From contig DATMAG010000083.1 of assembly GCA_035560235.1 (NCBI GenBank), positions 1 through 21,216 on the forward strand: a stretch of 21,216 bases of DNA, read 5' to 3'. The DNA is from DASRDU01 sp035560235 (GTDB lineage Bacteria > Acidobacteriota > Blastocatellia > RBC074). Numbering within the stretch: position 1 is the stretch's first letter; every line of letters begins with the position of its first letter. The notes under the pieces are model-generated. The model did not search any database, was not told the DNA's origin, and worked only from the letters and a program-made list of their open reading frames with translations. Below, piece after piece: positions 15,693 through 21,216 of the stretch. The position numbers and the translations under genes were made by a program.

Positions 15693-17723
15693 TTACTTTG
15701 CGGGTCGCTCCAGAATCTCCGTCAGGGCCTGCAGTCGCTTCGCGTCCAATGCACTCATTGACTGCAGGTGACCTTCCTTCAGTGACCGCGCAAGATTCCG
15801 GAGCCTGGCGCGTGAACTCTGGTTCAGCTTTGAACGCTCTGCGCTTTGAATCGCATTCCGCGCGGCAGCGATCCGGTCTGCGGGCAGAGCCTGTGATCGC
15901 TCCAGCTGATCCAGATAAGCCTTCGCCACGACCAGACTGGCTGGCCACACGATCCTTTGCTGATTCTGCACATTGAGTCGCTCCACCCGCACTGATTTCG
16001 CGGCATCAATCTCATTCTGGGTCAGAAACTTTGTCGGGGTCAGTTCCAGGATGTCCAGCCCGCGGGCGATCTCCGAAGAGTAGATATAGCCGTTGTACCA
16101 GTAAGCCGACCAGGAGCCGCCCAGGACGAGCATCTTCGGATCAATCGGCCCGCGGTCGAAATAAGCAATTTCAACCGGATGGTTCGCATCGGTAAAGTCC
16201 ATCACCGAGATGCCGCCCTGATACCACGCCTGCACTTCTATATCCCGGCCAGGCACCGGAATGAGCGAACCGTTGTGTGCCACACAGTTTTCGGCGTCGC
16301 CCTGTGCGGCCGGCATCTTGTAATAGCTCGCGAAATGCAGCTTGTTATCCTTGAGGTCAAAGACCGCGTCGGCGCCCCATTTGTTCGGATCGTTGGGACG
16401 GCAGCGCGCGCCGAGTCCGCCTCCCCACTCATCGGTGAACACTATTTTGGTCCCGTCATTTGAAAACGAGGCCGAGTGCCAGTAGGAATAGTTCGGATCG
16501 TTGACGGCATCAAGCCGCTTCGGATTCACGGGATCACTGATGTCCAGCAGGATGCCATTGCCGGAGCAGGCTCCGGCGGCCAGTCCGAGCGACGAGTACA
16601 CGGTAATGTCGTGACACTGGTCGCTGTCGACGGGCTTCTCCATGCTCCCGCCGGCTTTGCCGTGAGAGCCGCCGCTGCTCAGGGCGTTGATTACGCCGGT
16701 GCGGGGATCCATAAACACACGCGGACTGGACACCACTCTGGCATTCTGCGGCGCAGCGAGCGGGACTTTGATGACCTCGATGCGAAACAGCGCCGTGTTC
16801 GGGTCCTTGTCCGGCGCTTCGCCTGAACAGCCGGGCAACTCTTCGCTCTGCCGCACGAACGAGGTGCCGGACACGTAGATATAGACGTTGTCCTTATCCT
16901 TCGGATCAACTACCAGCGTATGCGTATGCGAGCCGCGACAGGTCTGCACGGCTGCGACCTGCCGGGGATTCCTGAGGTTGGAGATGTCGAAAATCCTGAC
17001 GCCGCGGAACCGCTCTTTCTGCGGCGCGGGAATAGACGGCTTGTTCTCTTCGCCGGCAGCGGGCGGCGGGTTCGGCGGGAACCCCTGAGTGCCGCAATCG
17101 AGACGGCCATTGGGCATCTCGACCGACATAAACATCAGGTTCCTGTAAACCGATACATCTCCCTGTCCTCCCGGGCAGATCATCGAGGTTACGAGCCGGG
17201 CCTTCGCGGGGCTGGAGATGTCATAGATATTGACACCATAAAAATTCCCCTGAAACAGGTGGTTTCTCTGGAACGCCAGATCCGAGTTGGCAAATGCCAG
17301 TTGCGCCATTACTGTCTGAACCGGCTTTGGCATCTTTGAGGCATCGGCAATACCAAGCTGCCCAAGGGTCTTCTGCACTTTCGGACTGTCAGCGTTATCC
17401 GCGCCGAGTTGAAACGCCTCAGGCTTTTTGAGTAAGAGGATGTGCTTCAGGCCCATCGCTGATACTCCTGCGGTGTACAGGCCCGGTTTCAGACTGAAGC
17501 GCGGATCATTGACATCCGAGCCGGTCATTCCGGCAGGGAGCGGCGGCGCCTTCTCAGGCGCAAACGGATCATCCTGCGCTTTCTTCTGTTCCGCCGCAGC
17601 CTCTGCCGCCTTCGCCGGCTGCTGAGACGAAGGCGTCTGTGCCTGCAGCCTGCCAGCCAGACACGATGCCAGAAGAAGTAAGCCTGCCAGTAACCGCAAA
17701 GCGAAAGTATGTACTCGAATCAT
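15693..17723 (-). CDS. Secreted LVIVD-repeat protein
   Basis: This 676-aa protein has a signal peptide (LRLLAGLLLLASCLAGRLQA) and a Gln/Ala/Lys linker. Its body contains repeated blade-like units typical of LVIVD proteins: GVNIYDISSPAKARLV, GVRIFDISNLRNPRQV, GILLDISDPVNPKRLD, GISVMDFTDANHPVEI and GLDILELTPTKFL. His- and Cys-containing blocks lie between them (CRGSHTHTLVV, SDQCHDITVY, NYSYWHSASFS, ENCVAHNGS) and could bind metal. A C-terminal helical part of about 110 residues closes it. LVIVD proteins form beta-propellers; their function is unknown. The ATG overlaps the stop of the upstream DUF305 gene in ATGA (17720-17723), and AAAGGAGG precedes it, so translation is coupled. Confidence 0.92.
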   Translation of the reverse strand: MIRVHTFALRLLAGLLLLASCLAGRLQAQTPSSQQPAKAAEAAAEQKKAQDDPFAPEKAPPLPAGMTGSDVNDPRFSLKPGLYTAGVSAMGLKHILLLKKPEAFQLGADNADSPKVQKTLGQLGIADASKMPKPVQTVMAQLAFANSDLAFQRNHLFQGNFYGVNIYDISSPAKARLVTSMICPGGQGDVSVYRNLMFMSVEMPNGRLDCGTQGFPPNPPPAAGEENKPSIPAPQKERFRGVRIFDISNLRNPRQVAAVQTCRGSHTHTLVVDPKDKDNVYIYVSGTSFVRQSEELPGCSGEAPDKDPNTALFRIEVIKVPLAAPQNARVVSSPRVFMDPRTGVINALSSGGSHGKAGGSMEKPVDSDQCHDITVYSSLGLAAGACSGNGILLDISDPVNPKRLDAVNDPNYSYWHSASFSNDGTKIVFTDEWGGGLGARCRPNDPNKWGADAVFDLKDNKLHFASYYKMPAAQGDAENCVAHNGSLIPVPGRDIEVQAWYQGGISVMDFTDANHPVEIAYFDRGPIDPKMLVLGGSWSAYWYNGYIYSSEIARGLDILELTPTKFLTQNEIDAAKSVRVERLNVQNQQRIVWPASLVVAKAYLDQLERSQALPADRIAAARNAIQSAERSKLNQSSRARLRNLARSLKEGHLQSMSALDAKRLQALTEILERPAK

Positions 17724-18481
17724 CGTTCCTCCTTTAACGAATTGCTCTCCAGCATTTTTTGCATAATCCGGATTTCGGCGCGCTGGCCGCTGTCCACATC
17801 GGTTGCGAAGTTGAATAATTCAGCGTCCTGACCCGCGCCTGCCGTATCGAACAACTCCTTCACCATGTCCAAAGCGCCGCCGTGGTGTTGAATCATCCCG
17901 GTCAGAAACAGACGGTCGAACTCAGCGCCTCTGGCTTTTCTGAGCGCCTCCATCTGTTCCGCTGTAAGCATGCCAGGCATCAGCATCGCCCCGTCGTGCG
18001 ACATCTTCGCGTGGTGCATGCGGTGCATGTCAGCCATCGTCGCTTCAATCGGTTGTCCACGGGACGCCAGCCACCGTTTCATGAACCTTATTTCGTCGGA
18101 CTGCGACCTGCTGATGCGCGCGCCGAGCGCCCTCACATCCCTGTTTTCAGTATGCGATTCGATCAGCGCCGTCATCTCCACCGCCTGCGCGTGATGAATA
18201 ATCATTCCCTGCATGAACTGCACATCCGCCTGAGAAACCGGCGGCAGTTTGCCTTTCGTCGTTCGGGGCAGAACCCGCGTCCGTTTACCCGGCGCCCCAG
18301 GCTGGACCACGACCGGTTTCGCCGGGGCAGCCTGCTGTGCGCAGACGCGCAAAGAGGGCAAACCTGCGAGCAGACCCGCTGCAGCAAGCACGCCTGAACA
18401 GGCCGTAACGCCTGCTGCAATCCGAATCCACCAGGCACACCTCACACAGAGAGGGTTCACGTGTCGTAAGTATCTGATCAT
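17720..18481 (-). CDS. DUF305 family exported protein
   Basis: ATG 18481 gives 253 residues. The N-terminus carries a membrane/signal segment (WWIRIAAGVTACSGVLAAAG and on), followed by a Pro/Val linker and the DUF305 four-helix domain in two halves: DVQFMQGMIIHHAQAVEMT, SQSDEIRFMKRWL, then EFDRLFLTGMIQHHGGALDM and QRAEIRIMQKML. The paired HH, M and E/D residues are the family hallmark and suit metal binding; some DUF305 proteins take part in copper or silver handling. The Met/His-rich stretch HRMHHAKMSHDGAMLMPGM fits this. A longer frame to 18580 exists, but ATG 18481 follows an AGGT ribosome site and opens the signal segment. It is the first gene of a two-gene operon with the LVIVD gene. Confidence 0.9.
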   Translation of the reverse strand: MIRYLRHVNPLCVRCAWWIRIAAGVTACSGVLAAAGLLAGLPSLRVCAQQAAPAKPVVVQPGAPGKRTRVLPRTTKGKLPPVSQADVQFMQGMIIHHAQAVEMTALIESHTENRDVRALGARISRSQSDEIRFMKRWLASRGQPIEATMADMHRMHHAKMSHDGAMLMPGMLTAEQMEALRKARGAEFDRLFLTGMIQHHGGALDMVKELFDTAGAGQDAELFNFATDVDSGQRAEIRIMQKMLESNSLKEER

Positions 18482-18649
18482 TTTCGACCTCACACTACCA
18501 CATCTGGCGGGAACATCACATTCCGTTGAAGCCGGGTGAGCCTGGTCGGGGTCGGCAGGCGAACAGTCCTTCGCGGTCATCTCACCCCTGAGTCCCGATT
18601 CGCCCGTTGCTCAGGCTCTCCGGCCTGTCGTGCTTTGCGAAACAGCCGC

Positions 18650-18677
18650 ATTATAGCAGCCGGTGTCGTCTTCGTAA
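18650..18677 (-). promoter_or_regulatory. Promoter candidate of the DUF305-LVIVD operon
   Basis: On the minus strand a perfect TATAAT -10 (18650-18655) is preceded by a 16-bp spacer and a weak -35 TTACGA (18672-18677). The leader to ATG 18481 would be about 160 nt. Confidence 0.5.
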
Positions 18678-18776
18678 TTCTTCGCAGGCGGGAGATCAGG
18701 TTTGTGAATAATACTCGCGGCGATCAGCGGCAGACAGGTCTGCCGATCCGAAGCTGAAAGGAGTCTGAAGCCCGCT

Positions 18777-19097
18777 TCAAACTGCCTTCAGCGATGAGCT
18801 GATCGAGGTTGCCGCATCGAAGAGGTTCCGGCCATCATTCAGACAGAGCACAGAATAGCGCCTGTCCTTGTTCCTTTCATCATCACAGCCCGGAGGCAGA
18901 AGTCCACGAATGGTGCGGGTATTGCCGAATATCGAACTCGTGAACTGATGAAGTCTCAGGTCTCCCGTCACCGAAGAATTTCGTGCAGCCGGGGCCTGGG
19001 CGTCAGGCACAGACAGCCGGACGAGTAAGGCGTTGTGCGTGGCAGGCAAAGTAAGGAGTAAAACTGATCCAGGCCTTAACCGACGACAGGCGAAATC
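18777..19097 (-). pseudogene. Esterase (enterochelin-esterase-like) N-terminal remnant
   Basis: The minus-strand frame reads SVLLLTLPATHNALLVRLSV, SSVTGDLRLHQFTSSIFGN, TRTIRGLLPPGCDDERNKD and RRYSVLCLNDGRNLFDAATS, then diverges and stops at TGA 18777-18779. This is the start of the 'putative esterase' alpha/beta-hydrolase family, whose usual motifs are 'LPPGYDE...RRYPVLYLxDGQNLFDxATS'. The catalytic Ser, Asp and His would lie further on and are absent. The only start codon in the frame is TTG 19049, in mid-homology, and the frame opens at 19097, so the 5' end is damaged too. It marks a zone of decay next to the cassettes. The rest of 18582-18776 shows only the promoter above. Confidence 0.65.
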
Positions 19098-19132
19098 TTA
19101 CTTCAGCTAACCAGCTAGGCTGCGAACCGATA

Positions 19133-19282
19133 TCACCATTCGCTCGCGATCCCATAGTAAGGGCCCCCACAGCTGGCAATGATAACAAGCGCAGCGACCA
19201 CCCCCATACAGGTGTAGACCCATCGCCTGTGCTGACGAGGGACGGCTGTTTGAGTGGAAAGGGATTTTGTTGCTGTCTGCAT
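19133..19282 (-). CDS. Small 49-aa membrane peptide, possible cassette ORF
   Basis: This ORF starts at ATG 19282, 10 bp after the outer core site of the attC at 19292-19384, and ends at TGA 19133-19135. The peptide has a polar, basic N-terminus (TQTAVPRQHRRW) and one hydrophobic segment (VYTCMGVVAALVIIASCGG), then PYYGIASEW. The IIASCGG could also be read as a lipobox. Position and orientation match a gene in the next integron cassette. No second attC is visible after its stop. I do not recognise the peptide. Its reality rests on location and on the clean membrane segment. Confidence 0.5.
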   Translation of the reverse strand: MQTATKSLSTQTAVPRQHRRWVYTCMGVVAALVIIASCGGPYYGIASEW

Positions 19283-19291
19283 GGTTCGCGA

Positions 19292-19384
19292 GGCTAACAA
19301 CGTGTTCGACCGGAGTGCGGGCAGCGAGTTTCTTAACGTTCCACCAGTGTCATTGCCCGCGCCCGGTCAACACGGGCGTTAGGC
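19292..19384 (-). other. Integron attC recombination site 1
   Basis: Core boxes GGCTAAC (19292-19298) and GTTAGGC (19378-19384) match RYYYAAC/GTTRRRY. Inside them TGTTCGACCGG on the left pairs with the right arm's TGTTGACCGG (read on the other strand), with one extra C on one side, the extrahelical base that guides integrase strand choice. Pairing resumes through GCGGGCA. The 93-bp length is normal. It starts 15 bp past the hydrolase stop codon at 19399, in the direction expected for a minus-strand cassette. Confidence 0.9.
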
Positions 19385-19398
19385 GGAACAGTTTCGTT

Positions 19399-20082
19399 CT
19401 ACTCCGAGATCCTCTCCAGCGCGTCTGCCAGTTCCTCAGGTCGGCTGACATTCGGGCAGTGCCCCCCGGGAAGTTCGATAGGCTCCACTCCAAGCCGCTC
19501 ACGGGCAGCCCTGCGCTGCCACTCTGGCGTGATTGTTCGGTCTTCTGCGCAAACAATATACTCTGCTGGCACAGCAGGCCAAGTCATCAGCGGGCAGGGT
19601 TCTTCCATCGCTCGTCTCGCATAGAAATACACGCGTGTTGATAGTGCCCATTCGAGGCGACTCGGGGGGCAGTCGTGAAAACAAAACTCCAGCGCGGCCT
19701 CATCCTCCAGGGGATTTTTCCCTGCCCAGGCGGGATTGAACATCGAAGGATCAGCCCGAAATTGGTCAATGATACTGACACCCGGGCGCGGAATCACCGC
19801 AGCCAAGAACACCATCCGACGCGGTAGCCAGCGCTCGGCAACCAGCGGGAGATACATCCCACCCGCCGAGTGTGCGACGCAAACAACATCGGCTGGCGCG
19901 CTGCCTGAAGCCTTGATCGCCTCAACGATGGTGTCGGCATGCCACGCCGCGCCTTCGTCAGCCCTGTCTAGGTGTAACGCTGGCGTGAGGACGTTATACC
20001 CTCGCTGTTCTAGTTCATGCCTGAGTAGCTTCCAGCCTTCGGGGCCTTGTCCGCTACTGTGAATAAGACAGAATGTTGTCAA
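19399..20082 (-). CDS. Alpha/beta hydrolase carried on an integron cassette
   Basis: This 227-aa alpha/beta hydrolase resembles small esterases of the methylesterase / EstC-like group. It opens with FCLIHSSGQGPEGWKLL (oxyanion region), has the nucleophile Ser72 in VCVAHSAGGMY, likely Asp181 in CAEDRTITPEWQ and His208 in LPGGHCPNVSRPEELADAL. It has no signal peptide and should be cytoplasmic. The substrate is unknown. The start codon is TTG 20082, supported by GGGAG 9 nt upstream. It lies entirely between the two attC sites in the reading direction expected for a cassette: its stop is 15 bp from attC1 and its start about 35 bp from attC2. As with most cassettes, no promoter of its own is evident. 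Confidence 0.93.
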   Translation of the reverse strand: MTTFCLIHSSGQGPEGWKLLRHELEQRGYNVLTPALHLDRADEGAAWHADTIVEAIKASGSAPADVVCVAHSAGGMYLPLVAERWLPRRMVFLAAVIPRPGVSIIDQFRADPSMFNPAWAGKNPLEDEAALEFCFHDCPPSRLEWALSTRVYFYARRAMEEPCPLMTWPAVPAEYIVCAEDRTITPEWQRRAARERLGVEPIELPGGHCPNVSRPEELADALERISE

Positions 20083-20117
20083 TGCTTCGATCTCCCGTCT
20101 AACCTACATATGGTTCC

Positions 20118-20205
20118 GCCTAACAACCCGTTCACCGGGCGCGCCCCTGTGACGCTCAAACACGGACGCGACGTGGGGCGCGCTCCGGTGCAATAAATGT
20201 TCGGT
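20118..20205 (-). other. Integron attC recombination site 2
   Basis: Core box GCCTAAC (20118-20124) lies at one end and the weaker GTTCGGT (20199-20205; one mismatch to GTTRRRY) at the other. Each is separated by an 8-nt spacer from a strong stem in which CACCGGGCGCGCCCC pairs with the opposite arm CACCGGAGCGCGCCCC. The 88-bp length and orientation match attC1. It begins 15 bp after the DUF3800 stop at 20220, the same spacing as at attC1. Confidence 0.85.
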
Positions 20206-20219
20206 GCTCTACAAAGCTC

Positions 20220-21029
20220 TTATAGAGTCTGAGGCAAACCTATGAAATATCTCAGCGCAGGGGCATCGCCCTTTTGATGGATAAATATTACTTTTCCAAT
20301 TGTTCGACTAGATATGAGCGATACCCACTGACATACTTTTTCTTCTTCATCAGCGTATCTCGCCGGAACGAGACCTTCCCTGATTTCGGCGTAACGGCGA
20401 AGAAAATAGGCAACAAAATCAGCGACCTGTATCATTCCAACCTCTTTTGAGTAGCCAAAATATGGGGCATCTATAATTTGATCTATACGCCTTTTAAGAC
20501 GGCTGTATCCGTAATAGGTATCACTCCAATCCGGGCAGTTATTTATCAAATCAATGAATCGTTTCTCTTCTCTCTTTTCATTGTCAAAGATGAAAACAGT
20601 GTTACCTTTATTCTTCTTTTCTTTTTGATACCTTTTCTGTATTGCGAGCATTAGGTGAAAAGCGAGGTAACGCCATATTGTATTAAGTTCTCTCGGAATA
20701 ATTCCAGATCGTACGGCATCATAGTATTTGGCCTTATTTGCGGATGAGTAGACGATGTGATGTTTTCTGTCATTTAACCACTCGAATATTGCAGAGATAA
20801 AATTCGTCCTTGAACTACCATCCATTTGTCGCCAAATACCATTCCCTGAGTAAAAATCTCTTGTGTGTATTTCGGCCAATTCGTGATTGATAATTTCAGA
20901 TAAGTGACGTAAAAGCTCTTGCCAATGTTCTTTGGTAACGTGCATTCGTTGAGAATCAACAACTACTCCGACCATTACGGCAACTGGCTCATCGCCTGTT
21001 CCGCTTTCATCAACATAACAAAACTTCAT
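20220..21029 (-). CDS. DUF3800 protein carried on an integron cassette
   Basis: This 269-aa protein matches DUF3800: MKFCYVDESGTGDEPV at the start with the conserved D7-E8-S9-G10, HTRDFYSG, a middle FIFDNEKREEKRF, and IQVADFVAYFLRRY near the end. The acidic residues in these motifs resemble an RNase H-like metal site, and members occur in phages, defence islands and integron cassettes; no activity is established for most. The gene is clearly richer in A and T than its neighbours, with many AAA/TAT codons, a sign of recent transfer. It ends 15 bp before attC2. Its upstream boundary is obscured because the IS630-type element begins about 50 bp before ATG 21029. The start has a weak GAGA-type ribosome site. 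Confidence 0.9.
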   Translation of the reverse strand: MKFCYVDESGTGDEPVAVMVGVVVDSQRMHVTKEHWQELLRHLSEIINHELAEIHTRDFYSGNGIWRQMDGSSRTNFISAIFEWLNDRKHHIVYSSANKAKYYDAVRSGIIPRELNTIWRYLAFHLMLAIQKRYQKEKKNKGNTVFIFDNEKREEKRFIDLINNCPDWSDTYYGYSRLKRRIDQIIDAPYFGYSKEVGMIQVADFVAYFLRRYAEIREGLVPARYADEEEKVCQWVSLISSRTIGKVIFIHQKGDAPALRYFIGLPQTL

Positions 21030-21071
21030 CTCTCATTCTTTCTCGGGGCAACATTGGTGTTTAGCATCGAA

Positions 21072-21120
21072 CATGAATTACAGCGGATTTCAGTTGAATG
21101 GGCAGGCCAGATAATTCATG
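21072..21120. repeat. 9-bp inverted repeat at the edge of the IS630-type element
   Basis: CATGAATTA (21072-21080) and TAATTCATG (21112-21120) are perfect inverted repeats around a 31-nt spacer beginning CAGCGGATTTCAGTTGAATG, which looks like an IS630-type terminal sequence. The TA at 21079-21080 could be the target dinucleotide. The exact IS end is not certain. Confidence 0.5.
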
Positions 21121-21129
21121 CTGCTGAGT

Positions 21130-21216
21130 ATGAAACCTTACCCACTCGAATTCCGCAAGCGGATCGTTGAGGCTGTCAATGCAGGCCTCGGCACCGTCGC
21201 CGGAATTGCTGACATC
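21130..21216 (+). mobile_element. IS630-family transposase, N-terminal part (runs off the window)
   Basis: ATG 21130 opens a frame that is intact to the window end: MKPYPLEFRKRIVEAVNAG and then LGTVAGIADI. This matches the start of the helix-turn-helix domain of IS630-family transposases ('MKPYSxDLRxRIVxAVxxG'). The element would insert at a TA dinucleotide. It is divergent from the DUF3800 gene and may have landed in the next cassette or attC site. Only 29 codons are visible, so the family call is provisional and whether the gene is complete is unknown. Confidence 0.65.

Noticed and set aside
15587..15976. Plus-strand frame running into the LVIVD gene
   Set aside because: Mostly antisense to the LVIVD C-terminus and without recognisable features.
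19030..19130. Third attC site after the 49-aa ORF
   Set aside because: GCTAACC and GTTAAGG-like strings occur but no paired inner arms could be drawn.

Overview
The window is a GC-rich (AT-rich only near the right end) piece of a Gram-negative-type bacterial chromosome. The mixture of secreted peptidases, a Tat-exported Gfo/Idh/MocA oxidoreductase next to a ThuA-domain protein, an LVIVD protein coupled to a DUF305 protein, and IspG of the MEP pathway suggests Acidobacteriota, perhaps Blastocatellia. This is an inference from gene content; no rRNA or marker tree is available here.

Left part (1-3706): the tail of an unknown gene, a VapC-like PIN-domain protein, a secreted S10 serine carboxypeptidase, an acylase (Ntn-hydrolase) gene that has lost most of its middle, and a DUF6702 protein. 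Between and inside these genes lie hairpins built from inverted arrays of 7-bp repeats.

Middle-left (3707-6131): an unknown anchored protein, a 5'-truncated IPT/TIG-domain gene and the C-terminal stub of a tyrosine integrase lie against the 3' end of tRNA-Leu(GAG). An 11-bp copy of the tRNA 3' end at 3761 could mark the far end of a decayed integrated element. secG lies immediately upstream of the tRNA, the same secG-leuU order as in E. coli. Upstream of secG is a 0.5-kb non-coding stretch with a strong minus-strand terminator and nested helices, which is a candidate small RNA or leader.

Centre (6553-18660): a run of mostly exported proteins (ChaN-like, glycine-zipper protein, small basic secreted protein, cytochrome c, Tat-type oxidoreductase, ThuA protein, M19 dipeptidase, LVIVD protein, DUF305 protein), with ispG as the housekeeping gene. 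Two convergent gene pairs are separated by clear hairpins. The DUF305 and LVIVD genes overlap by 4 bp and share a promoter candidate.

Right end (18777-21216): an esterase remnant is followed by the most notable feature, two integron attC recombination sites (19292-19384 and 20118-20205). They have the same orientation and each lies 15 bp beyond the stop codon of a minus-strand gene (an alpha/beta hydrolase and an AT-rich DUF3800 protein). A 49-aa membrane-peptide ORF starts 10 bp after the first attC. No integrase is visible, so this looks like a cassette cluster lacking an integrase (CALIN) or the end of an integron. The window closes in the start of an IS630-type transposase.
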